NCBI GenBank assembly: GCA_965204395.1
Contig: OZ241987.1
Span: forward strand, 2,852,001-2,916,000
DNA: 64,000 nt
Direction of reading: 5' to 3'
From: Bin87 sp965204395
Lineage (GTDB): Bacteria > Chloroflexota > Dehalococcoidia > Lucifugimonadales > UBA3495
Shown here piece after piece: positions 26,452-35,883 of the stretch; position 1 is the first letter of the stretch; each line of letters opens with the position of its first letter. Below the pieces are notes generated by a model. It was not told the origin of the DNA. It made no database searches and worked only from the letters and a program-made list of their open reading frames with translations. The position numbers and the translations under genes were made by a program.

Positions 26452-26769
26452 TTGGCAACGACATTGATCATAACGCTTCTCATTGCGGCGGGTGCGGTCG
26501 TCGCCGTTGTGTTTGCCTGGCTGGGGCGGCCGTCCAGCCCGATAACGCTCTTCGGATTGGCCGCAGCGTCCGTGTTGGCGGCGTTCCTAGTGATAATCTC
26601 TCGGGCCGAGGGTCCGGTAATTCTAATTGCAGGCACAATTGTCGGTTTATCCGGGTTGGCACTCGTGGCCACGCCGGCTGCCCTGCTGATATGGGAAAAA
26701 TACCAAGCCCACCAAAGCAAAGCGCCAGATCGGCCAGATACGCCGGGTGCCGACGAGCACAAAGCATGA
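26452..26769 (+). CDS. Membrane protein, three helices
   Basis: 105 residues beginning at TTG 26452. Hydrophobic segments cover LIITLLIAAGAVVAVVFAWL, LFGLAAASVLAAFLVII and VILIAGTIVGLSGLALVA, followed by a hydrophilic tail. The stop overlaps the start of the next gene (ATGA), which implies translational coupling. No family is recognised. Confidence 0.5.
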   Translation: MATTLIITLLIAAGAVVAVVFAWLGRPSSPITLFGLAAASVLAAFLVIISRAEGPVILIAGTIVGLSGLALVATPAALLIWEKYQAHQSKAPDRPDTPGADEHKA

Positions 26770-26969
26770 ACAATTACTTTGCTGTTGGCGTGCTGCTGTT
26801 CGTCTTCCTGCTTGGACTCGCGGGTATTTCGTTTCACTCCCACTTGAACTTGCCAACGTCTGCATTTGAGACTTTCGACTGGGTTGCCAAGGTATCGTTG
26901 GGAGCACTGCTTTCGCTAGTGCTCCGCCAACCCAATATCCAGCCCGCCGGCCATCAAGACCAAGAATAG
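26766..26969 (+). CDS. Small membrane protein coupled to the preceding gene
   Basis: 67 residues from ATG 26766, overlapping the stop of the upstream gene by 4 bp. One hydrophobic helix (YFAVGVLLFVFLLGLAGISF) and a second weaker one (KVSLGALLSLVL). The overlap supports both genes being real. Confidence 0.5.
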   Translation: MNNYFAVGVLLFVFLLGLAGISFHSHLNLPTSAFETFDWVAKVSLGALLSLVLRQPNIQPAGHQDQE

Positions 26970-27016
26970 CCGGCCGGTGACTGTGGGTGAGCCGGGGATG
27001 GGCGCCGGGCCGTCTA

Positions 27017-27388
27017 TCAACGGTACAAGGGTTTGAAGAAGCTGTGGAGGAAGTTGTTGCGGTGGGCCCAGGAGTGGGCGCGCTTGAGGACGGCGTCGGG
27101 GATGGGTCCGGCGTGGCGGCCCGGTCCTCCCGGATTGGTGATGCGCAGGGTCTCGTGGTCGGACAGTTCGGGCGGGGCCTCGGCGGTGTAGAGCAGTTCG
27201 CAGCCCTCGGCTTCGGCGTAGAGCTTGAGGCTGGCGAAGCCCTTCACACGGCGGCCGGGAGTCTGGTACACGTAGAACTCCGTGCTGCCCACCAACTCGT
27301 CGAAATGGTCGTTGCCGTTGCCGCGCCCGCCACCCTGCCGAAGCTGGTCGCGTCCGATGCCGTAGTTGCTCAACCGCCTGTTCTGCAT
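27017..27388 (-). CDS. Hypothetical protein, 123 aa
   Basis: Reads MQNRRLSNYGIGRDQLRQGG, with TEFYVYQTPGRRVKGFASLK and ELSDHETLRITNPGG further on. Composition is that of a soluble alpha/beta protein. I recognise no family. The broken gene at 27393-27739 lies immediately upstream on the same strand. Confidence 0.5.
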   Translation of the reverse strand: MQNRRLSNYGIGRDQLRQGGGRGNGNDHFDELVGSTEFYVYQTPGRRVKGFASLKLYAEAEGCELLYTAEAPPELSDHETLRITNPGGPGRHAGPIPDAVLKRAHSWAHRNNFLHSFFKPLYR

Positions 27389-27392
27389 GGTG

Positions 27393-27739
27393 TTACCGCC
27401 CCAGATTGCTGTTCGAATATGATTGGGTGGCCTCGTTGAGCCACTGGCTCATGCCCTCGATGAAATCGTCGCGGGTTCGGCTGGACGCGCCGCAGAACTC
27501 CGCGATCGGTTGCTCCTTGAACGCCTGCGGGTTCTGACCCTGGAGTACTTCGTTGATGTGTTTCCCCGAGCAGGTGCCCCGCCCTTCCTCGATGATGGAC
27601 CCGGGCCGGCGGGAACTGGCGCGCTGGTAGGGCATATCCCTGACCAGCGTAAAGCAGACTCAGCGGTCAACGTCTCATCAGAGGCGATCAGGCCGCGTTT
27701 GTGGCCTTCCAGTTCCAGCAGTTCGGTGAGATTTTTCAT
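27393..27739 (-). pseudogene. Frameshifted gene with GTCSGKH motif
   Basis: Two overlapping frames fit one protein. The first gives MKNLTELLELEGHKRGLIAS and ESALRWSG; the second continues MPYQRASSRRPGSIIEEGRG, TCSGKHINEVL and ends DDFIEGMSQWLNEA. The switch is near 27635. The block 'RGTCSxKH' preceded by 'PYxRxSxR' recalls uncharacterised transglutaminase-like proteins with a catalytic Cys, but this is from memory. One indel breaks the gene. Confidence 0.45.
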
Positions 27740-27870
27740 GGGAGCGCTTGCACGCTGATGAGGGGGCGGTCAAATAACTGTCTTTGCCTGGTAAGCGAGC
27801 AATGGCATTTTGTGGAATCCCCCTCACCCAACCCTTTCCTGCCAGGGGAGAGGGCGTTCGCAGGCACCGT

Positions 27871-28782
27871 CTACGGGTAGATGGCCCAGCCGACGGTGTC
27901 GGTTTTGGCGTGGAAGAAGTGGCCGTCGGTGGAGGTCACGAAAATGTCGGTGTTGTCCGCGCCGCCGAAGCAGACGTTGGTGGGTCGGGTGGCCGCCACC
28001 GGATGGGTCGAGATGACGCGGCCGGTGGGCGAGAAGACGTAGAGCATGGGCCCCGGGCCGCCGGTGGGCCAACCCGCGGTGGCGACGATGTTGCCTTCGG
28101 CATCCAGGCACATGCCGTCGATGCCGCGGTGGACGGCGTTGGCGTCGCGGCCGAACGTGTGCAGGGTCTTGTAGGGGCCCACGGTGCCGTCGCCGGTGAT
28201 GGGATAGGCGCGCAACTCACGGTCGATGTCGATTTCGTCGCTGTTGCTCTCGGCGACGTAGAGGGTGTTGCCGTCGGGGGATACCAGGACGCCGTTGGGC
28301 ATGGTGGTGTCGTAGGTGGAGCGGACGGTCTGGTAGGAGCCGTCGGCCTGCGGCACGGCGCAGAGGATGGAGCGATGGTCAAGCTGCTCAACCTCGTGGG
28401 GGTCGATGTTGCCGGTGTTCCAGGGGTTGGTGAACCAGATGCGGCCTCGGGCGTCGATGGCAAGGTCGTTGGGAGTGTTGAGCGGCACGCCGTCCAGGTT
28501 GTCGGCGACGGTCACCATGCTGCCGTCGGGATCGAAGCGGACGATGGCGCGGCCGTTCTGGCAGCAGCCGAATAGGCGGCCCTGTGCGTCAAAAGCCAGA
28601 CCGTTGGTGCGGTTGGTGTTTTCGCGGAACACCGAGAACTCGCCGGATTTGGGGTTGTAGGCGTAGATTCGGCTGGCGTGAATGTGGGTGAACAGGACAA
28701 CTTCGCCGTTCCAGGCGGGGCCTTCGGTGATGCCGCCGGGCGGGTCTTCAAAACGGTTGAGGAGGCTGAAACGCCAAGACAT
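27871..28782 (-). CDS. SMP-30/gluconolactonase/LRE family protein
   Basis: 303 residues from ATG 28782 (MSWRFSLL), preceded by AAGGAG at 9 nt. Propeller landmarks: GGITEGPAWNGEVVLFTHIH with the metal-ligand Glu, NTPNDLAIDARGRIWFTNP with the metal Asn/Asp, and IDGMCLDAEGNIVAT. The fold binds a divalent metal and hydrolyses lactones in sugar-acid catabolism. The exact substrate is unknown. The nearest plausible pathway partners on the strand are the CaiB and MidA genes. Confidence 0.85.
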   Translation of the reverse strand: MSWRFSLLNRFEDPPGGITEGPAWNGEVVLFTHIHASRIYAYNPKSGEFSVFRENTNRTNGLAFDAQGRLFGCCQNGRAIVRFDPDGSMVTVADNLDGVPLNTPNDLAIDARGRIWFTNPWNTGNIDPHEVEQLDHRSILCAVPQADGSYQTVRSTYDTTMPNGVLVSPDGNTLYVAESNSDEIDIDRELRAYPITGDGTVGPYKTLHTFGRDANAVHRGIDGMCLDAEGNIVATAGWPTGGPGPMLYVFSPTGRVISTHPVAATRPTNVCFGGADNTDIFVTSTDGHFFHAKTDTVGWAIYP

Positions 28783-29205
28783 ATCGGGCAACTCCTTGAA
28801 CAAACTGCGGGTGAATGCGCCGCCGGGATGCAATGGGCAGGCGGCGTTGGCGGGATTGTAGCAGGCGGCGATGATGGGCGGCAATTCAACTCAACGGAGC
28901 GCCTATCGGAGTTGAAGGACCATAGCGTCGCCGGGCACGACATCGACGTGGCGCGACAATCGGACTGGTGACGCGACGACGATTTAACATTAGATTCCTC
29001 ATGCGATATATTATGGACAAATTATGCATTTAAATATCCCCGCAAATTGGGTGCCGACGTTCATGCCACGGCGTTGGTCGGACGTAGGTCAATGTGCAGA
29101 GTTTCGTAATGTTCCGGTCATGCTCAACCAAGGACGGCAGGTCCCGAACGCCCACCACGTATCCGGTAACCTCCTTACGCACACAGCCTGACTGAGGATG
29201 ACGTA
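28783..29205. other. ~420-bp gap, AT-rich centre
   Basis: Divergent spacer between the SMP-30 gene and comEA. The stretch 29000-29035 is unusually AT-rich for this genome and likely holds promoters for both directions, though no clear -35/-10 pair stands out. Confidence 0.35.
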
Positions 29206-29913
29206 TTGTCTACCGTCGCTTCCAGACGCGTTCTAGCAACCGTTTTTTCAGCGGTGGCCGCCATGCTGATATTGGGCGTGGTGGTCTGGTTGGTATTTGG
29301 GAACGGGGCGGGCAATCCGCAGGTTGATGCCGACGTTCAGATCATCCCGCCGGCCGGTGAATCGGCTGCCGATGACGATGCAGGAACGTCGACCCCGACG
29401 GTGGCAGCTCAACCGGTCGAGGTCGCGGCTCCGGTCGATATGGTGGTGTACATCACGGGCGAGGTGGTGAACCCGGGTGTTTACACGGTAGCCGCCGGAG
29501 AGCGGCTGGCGAACGTCCTGGATCTTGCCGGCGGGCCGTCCAAAAGCGCCGATCTGGAACGGGTAAACCTGGCCGCGCACGTAACCGACGCGGGACACTA
29601 CCGGATCCCGGCCCTGGGCGCATCGGACGACGTACCCGTGGGCTTCGGGTTGGCCGCGACGGTTCAGGATGAAAGGGCGACCAGCGCCGCGGCGTCTGCT
29701 GACCCCTGCGCGGCTCCCGTGAACATCAACACCGCCACCGCCGAATGCCTGGAAACACTGCCGGGGATAGGGAGCGTTCGCGCTCAGTCCATCGTCGCAT
29801 ATCGCGAGCAGTCGGGGCCGTTCGTCTCGCCAGACGCCATAACCGACGTATCTGGGATAGGCGATGGGATTTACGGGCGCATCGCCGACATGATCACCGT
29901 GGGCGACCGGTGA
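29206..29913 (+). CDS. comEA: ComEA-like DNA-binding competence protein
   Basis: 235 residues from TTG 29206 with GAGG upstream. A membrane anchor at residues ~8-30 is followed by a low-complexity linker. Then comes an SLBB-like domain (VYITGEVVNPGVYTVAAGER) and a helix-hairpin-helix domain (NINTATAECLETLPGIGSVR...GPFVSPDAITDVSGIG). This is the standard ComEA plan; it binds incoming dsDNA at the cell surface. comEC follows 124 bp downstream, completing a DNA-uptake pair. Confidence 0.9.
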   Translation: MSTVASRRVLATVFSAVAAMLILGVVVWLVFGNGAGNPQVDADVQIIPPAGESAADDDAGTSTPTVAAQPVEVAAPVDMVVYITGEVVNPGVYTVAAGERLANVLDLAGGPSKSADLERVNLAAHVTDAGHYRIPALGASDDVPVGFGLAATVQDERATSAAASADPCAAPVNINTATAECLETLPGIGSVRAQSIVAYREQSGPFVSPDAITDVSGIGDGIYGRIADMITVGDR

Positions 29914-29962
29914 GTCATCCCACGAGCCAAATCAGGATGATTGCATAGTAGTCGCAAGCCGC

Positions 29963-30019
29963 TCATGGTGCGCCTGTCGAATCATGGCCTGTCTTCGACA
30001 GGCTCAGGACGAGCGGGGA
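29963..30019. repeat. Extragenic palindromic repeat, copy 1
   Basis: A palindromic repeat with halves like gcctgtcgaa and ttcgacaggctcaggacgag. A second copy lies at 56163-56224. It covers the apparent ATG of a longer comEC frame, which argues against that start. Confidence 0.7.
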
Positions 30020-30037
30020 GAGGCACTTCACTGCGTC

Positions 30038-32509
30038 GTGCGGCTGATTCCTGAGCTAATCCTGACGGCGCTGATCGCCGGCGTTGGTTTCGGTATATGG
30101 GCTGACCCATCTCTACCGTCCACGCTGCCGCTCCTGCTGCTGTGCTTGGGCGCGTTAGGAGCGGCAGTCGGTTGCAGGCTGTTTGGAATCCCCGTCGGAC
30201 CGGTGTTGCTGGCCGCGGCGGTGACATTTGGGGTTTGGCGGGCGGAAATTGTGGAGTCGCTGCCGTTGCCGGTAGTGCCCACGGGGTCTCGCGTCACCGC
30301 CACCGTGCAGATAACCGACGCGCCGGCGACATCCGGCGGGCGATACCGGTTCAAGGCGGAAGTGGTGGCGGACGCCGACGATTCGGTGAGGGGCCTGCCG
30401 GTTGGCGTCAACCTGCTGGTGTACTCGTTGCCGCCGGAGGCGCTGGCAGCGCAACGGGATATGCCCTTCCTGCGATATGGAGACCGCCTGCGGCTGTCGG
30501 GCAGCGTGGAGAGGCCGGAGCCGATCGGTGATTTCGACTATACCGCATGGCTGGAATCGCAGGGAATTGTCGGCGTGATGTGGGCGCGGCAGGTCGAGTC
30601 GGTTTCGACGGGCGGCGGTTCCCGGCCCAAGGCGGCGTTGCACCGAGTGCGAACCGCGTTAGCGTCGGCGATACAGAGGGCGGTTCCTGCGCCGGAGTCG
30701 GGACTGGCGCAGGCGTTGCTGCTGGGGATACGGTCGGAACTGCCGCAGCCCGTCAAGGAGTCATTCCGTACGGCGGGCATGTCGCACCTGCTGGCGATAT
30801 CGGGCCTGCACGTGGGCGTGGTGATGGCGCTGACGCTGGGGGCGGCATCCGTAATCGCGGGGCGGAACAACCCGTGGGCCATCCTGACGACTGCGCTGGT
30901 GGTATGGGGGTACGCCGTTCTCTCGGGTCTGGATCCGCCGGTGGTGCGGGCGGCGATCATGGGCAGCCTGTTTCTGGCACAGGGCCTGTTGGGTCGTGGG
31001 ATCAGAGGACTGACGGCATTGCTATTGGCCGGCGCGGCGATGGTGGTGATAGACCCGTTGCTGTTGCGCAGCCTGTCCTTCCAACTGAGTTTCACGGCGA
31101 TGGCCGGCGTTATCGTGGGACTGCCCATCATCACCGCGCTGTCTGCCGCCGCCACTGCGCCGTTGTCCGCTGCGGGTTCCGGGCCGGCGCGTTGGACTCA
31201 GCATGGATTGTCGCTGCTGATTGCATCGACGGTGATCTCGACCACCACATCGCTAGCGACGCTGCCGCTGGTGGCGTGGCATTTTGGCGAAATCCCGCTG
31301 ATGAGCGTACCGGCGACGATCCTGGCGATGCCGGCCATGCCGGCCGCTCTTTTGGGCGCGGCGCTCACGTCCCTCTTGGGGATGTTGGCGTCCGCGTTGG
31401 GTTTCGCGCTGGGTACGCTGGCGTGGGCGCCGTTGGCATGGTTGGTTTGGGTGGCGGACACCATGCCGCCGCTATTGCTGCCGGCGCCGTGGTTGACCGC
31501 TCCGCTGGCGGTGGGCTGGTTGGCGATGACCGGATTGCTCGCAGTGCTGGTGTCGTCGCACAGGGTGCGTCGGAGCGTGGCCTCGCTGCGGAGGCGACGG
31601 CGTTGGAGACCACGCGGACCCGAGGGCTTAGCGGCTGCCGCAGCACCGGTAGCAGTAATCGCCGCGCTGCTGCTGGCCGGTCAATTCGCCAGCGCCAGGC
31701 CGGATGGATTGCTGCACGTATACATGCTGGACGTCGGCCAAGGCGACGCGATATTCGTGGTTACGCCCGAGGGACCCCAGATACTGGTGGACGGTGGCCC
31801 TGACCCGGAGAGGACGCTGGTAGCGGTTTCATCCCTGATGCCGCCCGGAGACCGGTCGCTGGACGTGGTGGCGGCGACGCACCTGGACAGCGACCATGTG
31901 GGCGGGTTGCTGGGCATGCTGGATCGGTACCGGGTGGGCACGGTAGTACACGGCGGCGACCTGGGAGAGACCGCGGCGTTATATCCGCAATGGTCGGCTG
32001 TCCTGCGCGACCGGGGCCATCAGACGGCAGCGCTCCACGCCGGGCAACGCATACGGGTGGGACAGGATGTAACCCTGGAGGTCTTGCATCCGCCGCGGGA
32101 TGGATTGCCGGCGGGAGTGGAGCGGAACGCCAACAACGGGAGTTTGGTGCTCAGGCTCGACTACGGCGACGTGTCGTTCCTGCTGACCGGAGACATAGAG
32201 GTCGAGGCCGAGCGATACCTGGCGGCAGTGGCGGGCGACGGACTGCGAGCCGACGTGCTCAAGGTGGGCCATCACGGGAGCAGGACGTCGACTACGCAGC
32301 GTTTTTTGGATGCCGTGGACGCACGCAGCGCGGTGATATCGGCGGGACGGGAGAACCGCTTCGGCCACCCGCATGATGAGGTGGTGGAGCGGCTTGAGTC
32401 GTCAATCGGACCCGAGCGCGTATTTCTGACCACACGGGACGGGACCGTGGAGTACATCAGTGATGGCAGGGGGCTGTGGGTGGAAGTGCATGGGTTTGGA
32501 GGGAAGTAG
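30038..32509 (+). CDS. comEC: ComEC/Rec2 DNA-uptake channel
   Basis: 823 residues from GTG 30038. The upstream ATG at 29984 lies inside a dispersed repeat and is unlikely. N-terminal membrane helices and a DUF4131-like soluble part are followed by the Competence domain (LLGIRSELPQPVKESFRTAG, MSHLLAISGLHVGVV). The C-terminal metallo-beta-lactamase domain has THLDSDHVGG and KVGHHGSRTST motifs for metal binding. It forms the inner-membrane channel that passes single-stranded DNA into the cell; the nuclease-like domain may degrade the other strand. Confidence 0.92.
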   Translation: MRLIPELILTALIAGVGFGIWADPSLPSTLPLLLLCLGALGAAVGCRLFGIPVGPVLLAAAVTFGVWRAEIVESLPLPVVPTGSRVTATVQITDAPATSGGRYRFKAEVVADADDSVRGLPVGVNLLVYSLPPEALAAQRDMPFLRYGDRLRLSGSVERPEPIGDFDYTAWLESQGIVGVMWARQVESVSTGGGSRPKAALHRVRTALASAIQRAVPAPESGLAQALLLGIRSELPQPVKESFRTAGMSHLLAISGLHVGVVMALTLGAASVIAGRNNPWAILTTALVVWGYAVLSGLDPPVVRAAIMGSLFLAQGLLGRGIRGLTALLLAGAAMVVIDPLLLRSLSFQLSFTAMAGVIVGLPIITALSAAATAPLSAAGSGPARWTQHGLSLLIASTVISTTTSLATLPLVAWHFGEIPLMSVPATILAMPAMPAALLGAALTSLLGMLASALGFALGTLAWAPLAWLVWVADTMPPLLLPAPWLTAPLAVGWLAMTGLLAVLVSSHRVRRSVASLRRRRRWRPRGPEGLAAAAAPVAVIAALLLAGQFASARPDGLLHVYMLDVGQGDAIFVVTPEGPQILVDGGPDPERTLVAVSSLMPPGDRSLDVVAATHLDSDHVGGLLGMLDRYRVGTVVHGGDLGETAALYPQWSAVLRDRGHQTAALHAGQRIRVGQDVTLEVLHPPRDGLPAGVERNANNGSLVLRLDYGDVSFLLTGDIEVEAERYLAAVAGDGLRADVLKVGHHGSRTSTTQRFLDAVDARSAVISAGRENRFGHPHDEVVERLESSIGPERVFLTTRDGTVEYISDGRGLWVEVHGFGGK

Positions 32510-32512
32510 GCG

Positions 32513-33478
32513 TTACCCTCCCATTTCGGATGTACCGTCGTCTACAAGCACCCGTTCGTACCAGTGGAGTTCGCCGGCCTTTTGGAATCCCATGGAGTGG
32601 TAGAGGCGTATGGCTGGTTCGTTGTCGCCGTCGACCTCGAGGCGGATGTAGTCCGCGCCAGCCGAACGCAGATAGATCATGCCGGCGCCGAGGATGGTTT
32701 TGCTGATTCCCTGGCCTCGGAACTCGGGTACCAGGCCTATGGAGCCGATCACGCCCTGTCTGCGCTGGCCGTCGGACATGAGCAGCGTCCAACAGTAGCC
32801 GGCCAGTCGTTCCCCTTGCAACAGCAGCCTGATCCCGTCGTACGAGGTATTGGCCATCAGGGCGCGATGGGCGGTCTGTTCTTCGGTGTAGGGGGTGAAC
32901 CACCACGTGTCTGCGAACGCGGCGTTGTGCCCATCGGTGAACAGGGCAACATCGTTTTCGGTGAAAGACCGCACCCGGTAGGTGTCGGGCAAATCGACAT
33001 GGGGAACGCGCTCCTGGTCCCAGACCATATTCCAATAAACACGCGCCAGACCGAATCCTTCATCGACCAGGGCAGGGGCCCGGTCGTAGGGCGGCCACAA
33101 CGCGATATGGGCGACGTCCGCGCCCACTTCACGCGTGCGGTCCAGACCAGCACGTAACAGGGCATGCCATCTCGTTTCGTAATCGTCACCGGGGGCGGCA
33201 TGGATGTTCAGGACGCAGCGGCCCCCGCGGGCTTCATTGGCCGAGCGCTCGGGAAACACCAGGCAAAACCCACGCAGTCCCGAACTACCGTCGGCGGAGT
33301 CCTGGAACAGCAGCAGGCAGTCCCGTTGCTGGTCGCGGCCGGGGAGCCGCATGATGTCCGTGAAAACGCTGCGGTGGATCGCGGTGTCGGGGTTGTGACG
33401 ATTGCCAGCCGGTTGGGGGACGACAAAATCCAGCAGGGCCGGCAGGTCGCCTTCGGCGAAGTTGCGGACGGTGAACAC
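32513..33478 (-). CDS. Tandem GNAT acetyltransferase
   Basis: 321 residues with two GNAT-like halves, as in mycothiol-synthase-type proteins. The C-terminal half has the acetyl-CoA loop GLVPEFRGQGISKTILGAGM and the closing ALHWYE-like segment. The N-terminal half lacks a clear loop. The substrate is unknown. It is just downstream of the amidase (13-bp gap), probably in one transcript with it. Confidence 0.8.
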   Translation of the reverse strand: MFTVRNFAEGDLPALLDFVVPQPAGNRHNPDTAIHRSVFTDIMRLPGRDQQRDCLLLFQDSADGSSGLRGFCLVFPERSANEARGGRCVLNIHAAPGDDYETRWHALLRAGLDRTREVGADVAHIALWPPYDRAPALVDEGFGLARVYWNMVWDQERVPHVDLPDTYRVRSFTENDVALFTDGHNAAFADTWWFTPYTEEQTAHRALMANTSYDGIRLLLQGERLAGYCWTLLMSDGQRRQGVIGSIGLVPEFRGQGISKTILGAGMIYLRSAGADYIRLEVDGDNEPAIRLYHSMGFQKAGELHWYERVLVDDGTSEMGG

Positions 33479-33490
33479 TTTGGGCGATCG

Positions 33491-34930
33491 CTAGACCGGA
33501 GCGCGGCGGGTGTGCCAGTCGGTGGCCTGCTGGTAGGCGTATCCAGCGCGCAGGATGGTTCCCTCCGCGAACGGGCCGCCGCCGAGTTGCAGGCCGATAG
33601 GCAAGCCGTCGTCGGTGAATCCGCCGGGGATGGATACCGCCGGCATTCCGGCCAAGGGGTAGCATCCGGTGTAGGAGCGGCGGAAGAAGAACCGCTGGCG
33701 CACGTCGTCGGCCGACTCGAACGGCGCGGTGAGGGCGTCGTGGCGCGGCGCAGGATAGGGCGCGGTGGGGCAGACCAGCACGTCAACGTTGCTGAACGCC
33801 TCTTCAAACTGGCGGCGGAGCAGGACACGGGCTTTCATGGCACGGTTCTGCACCTTGGCCGGCACCAAGGCAGCGGATTGGAGGCGGGTGCGGGACGCCC
33901 GATCCAACAACTCCGGCGAGCGGCGCATGAGGTCGTCGCGGGCGCCAGCGCCCTCGGTATCGGCGATGCCCACGAAGATTGCGCCGGCGATTTCGGTGAG
34001 AGGCAGGGAGACGTCGGAGATCTCCGCGCCCAAACCGGCGAACGTTTCCATCGCGTCGTCCACGGCGCGGCGCACGTCTGCGTGCATGTCGGGTGAGTCG
34101 CAAAGCTCGGTCATGCGGCCGACGCGCATGCCGCGGATATCGCCGTCAAGCATCCCGTAGTAGTTGGGCACGGGCCGGCGGCTGGTGGTCGGATCGAGGG
34201 GGTCGTAGCCGGCGATGGCTCCCAGGACGAGGGCGCAGTCTTCGACCGTTTTGGTCATGGGCGAGGCGGCGTCCAGGAACCAGCACATGGGGGTGATGCC
34301 GTGGCGGCTGATGCGGGTGAAGGTGGGTCGGAGGCCGACGGCGTTGCAGTACGAGGCAGGTCCGCGTCCGCTGCCGCCGGTGTCCTCGCCGACCGACGCC
34401 GCGCACAAGTGGGCCGCCAATGCCGCGCCGGAACCGCTGCTGGATTCGCCGGGCGTGTGGCCGAAGCGCCAGGGATTGTGGGGCGTGCCGTAGGGCGGGT
34501 CGGCAGTGCCGCCCATGGCTAGCTCGCTGAGATTGAGTTTGCCCATAAGGATTGCGCCGGCTTGCTTGAGGCGGGTTACGATGGTGGCGTCGTCGGACGG
34601 GACGTTTTCGGCGTAGGCTCGCGAGCCGTTGCTGGTCAGGATGCCGGCCGTGTTGAACTGGTCTTTGATGGCGACGGGGGCGCCGAACAACGGAGCGTTG
34701 ATCAGGTCCTGGTCGCCGCGACGCAAGGCCTCGTCGATGTCGGCAGCGGCGCCGAGGGCCTCCTCACGCGTGACGGTGATATATGCCTTGATGTCGCCGT
34801 CGATGGCGTCGATGCGGTTGAGGTAGGCGTTGACGGCATCGGTGGCGGTGAACTCGCCGGCGCGGATGGCGGCTGAGGTTGCCGCGGAGGAGAGGAAGAC
34901 GATTGCGTCGGGGTTCGCGGTTGTTGTCAT
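33491..34930 (-). CDS. Amidase signature family enzyme
   Basis: 479 residues. The Ser-cisSer-Lys triad is visible: Lys in PVAIKDQFNT, and the Gly/Ser-rich block GESSSGSGAALAAHLCAASV followed by GEDTGGSGRGPAS with the cis-Ser and nucleophile Ser. It resembles GatA/AtzF-type hydrolases of amides or carbamates. Its ATG overlaps the stop of the last nucleotidyltransferase gene by one base (TAATG), so it may be translationally coupled to it. A GatC/AtzG-like small protein lies 2.3 kb upstream. Confidence 0.88.
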   Translation of the reverse strand: MTTTANPDAIVFLSSAATSAAIRAGEFTATDAVNAYLNRIDAIDGDIKAYITVTREEALGAAADIDEALRRGDQDLINAPLFGAPVAIKDQFNTAGILTSNGSRAYAENVPSDDATIVTRLKQAGAILMGKLNLSELAMGGTADPPYGTPHNPWRFGHTPGESSSGSGAALAAHLCAASVGEDTGGSGRGPASYCNAVGLRPTFTRISRHGITPMCWFLDAASPMTKTVEDCALVLGAIAGYDPLDPTTSRRPVPNYYGMLDGDIRGMRVGRMTELCDSPDMHADVRRAVDDAMETFAGLGAEISDVSLPLTEIAGAIFVGIADTEGAGARDDLMRRSPELLDRASRTRLQSAALVPAKVQNRAMKARVLLRRQFEEAFSNVDVLVCPTAPYPAPRHDALTAPFESADDVRQRFFFRRSYTGCYPLAGMPAVSIPGGFTDDGLPIGLQLGGGPFAEGTILRAGYAYQQATDWHTRRAPV

Positions 34931-35247
34931 TAGACAGCTCCGATGTGTTCGCCGGCCTGAATCACCGCATATTGCTCGGCGATGATGGCCTGGAAAGAGG
35001 GTGAGGTTTCGTGCCAGTCCAGCACGTCAACGCGGAAGGGCAGCGTGGATTCCTGGAATGCTTCAATAATCCGCCCCACTCTCACGAATCCCAGCGGGCC
35101 TTCCCCAACCAGGGCCAAGTCCAGGTCCGACCACGGCTTGATGTTCCCCTTCACCCGCGAGCCGAAAGCCCGTGCCTCGCAGTCCGGCGCATATTCGCTG
35201 AGTATGCGCCGTATTTCGTCCAGTTGTTCCGGCTTCACGTCAATCAT
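34930..35247 (-). CDS. MNT-type nucleotidyltransferase, copy 1 (full-length tail)
   Basis: 105 residues. GSRVKGNIKPWSDLDLAL holds the GS...DxD catalytic signature of minimal nucleotidyltransferases (MntA type). Of three tandem copies only this one keeps the C-terminal residues EQYAVIQAGEHIGAV. MNT antitoxins inactivate the HepT toxin by AMPylating a Tyr near the HEPN active site. It is the most distal copy from the HEPN gene and abuts the amidase start. Confidence 0.8.
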   Translation of the reverse strand: MIDVKPEQLDEIRRILSEYAPDCEARAFGSRVKGNIKPWSDLDLALVGEGPLGFVRVGRIIEAFQESTLPFRVDVLDWHETSPSFQAIIAEQYAVIQAGEHIGAV

Positions 35248-35286
35248 TGCGTGCCTCCAGGGCTGCCAACAGCAGCCGGGCGTCGG

Positions 35287-35565
35287 TCAAGAACGGGCGA
35301 TGATGGCCTGGAAAGAGGGTGAGGTTTCGTGCCAGTCCAGCACGTCGACGCGGAAGGGCAGCGTTGATTCCTGGAATGCCTCAATAATCCGCCCTACTCT
35401 CACGGATCCCAGCGGGCCTTCCCCAACCAGGGCCAGGTCCAGGTCCGACCACGGCTTGATGTTCCCCTTCACCCGCGAGCCGAAAGCCCGTGCCTCGCAG
35501 TCCGGCGCATATTCGCTGAGTATGCGCCGTATTTCGTCCAGTTGTTCCGGCTTCACGTCAATCAT
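35287..35565 (-). CDS. MNT-type nucleotidyltransferase, copy 2 (truncated tail)
   Basis: 92 residues, almost identical to copy 1 up to SFQAII, then ending ARS because the duplication joint replaces the last codons with HEPN-gene sequence read in another frame. The catalytic GS...DLD segment is intact. Period to its neighbours is 318 bp. Confidence 0.75.
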   Translation of the reverse strand: MIDVKPEQLDEIRRILSEYAPDCEARAFGSRVKGNIKPWSDLDLALVGEGPLGSVRVGRIIEAFQESTLPFRVDVLDWHETSPSFQAIIARS

Positions 35566-35604
35566 TGCGTGCCTCCAGGGCTGCCAACAGCAGCCGGGCG
35601 TCGG

Positions 35605-35883
35605 TCAAGAACGGGCGATGATGGCCTGGAAAGAGGGTGAGGTTTCGTGCCAGTCCAGCACGTCAACGCGGAAGGGCAGCGTTGATTCCTGGAATGCCTC
35701 GACCAGCAGACCCAAGCGTCGAAAACCCAGTGGTTGATCCGCGATTACAGCCAAATCCAAGTCCGACCACGGTTTGACACGGCCTGTAACGCGGGAGCCG
35801 AAGGCGCGAACCTCGCAGCCGGGGACATGTTCCCGGAGAATCCCCTTTACTTCATCCAGTTGTGCGGGGCTCATCTCAATCAT
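35605..35883 (-). CDS. MNT-type nucleotidyltransferase, copy 3 (next to HEPN partner)
   Basis: 92 residues. The first ~60 residues differ from copies 1 and 2 (MIEMSPAQLDEVKGILREHV, GSRVTGRVKPWSDLDLAV) while the last ~30 are identical, so it is a mosaic. Its start overlaps the end of the HEPN gene by 8 bp, the normal arrangement of an MNT/HEPN pair. The tail is truncated (IIARS). Confidence 0.78.
   Translation of the reverse strand: MIEMSPAQLDEVKGILREHVPGCEVRAFGSRVTGRVKPWSDLDLAVIADQPLGFRRLGLLVEAFQESTLPFRVDVLDWHETSPSFQAIIARS

Noticed and set aside
29984..30037. ATG start for comEC giving 18 extra residues
   Set aside because: These codons are part of a dispersed palindromic repeat found elsewhere as noncoding DNA; GTG 30038 fits the family better.
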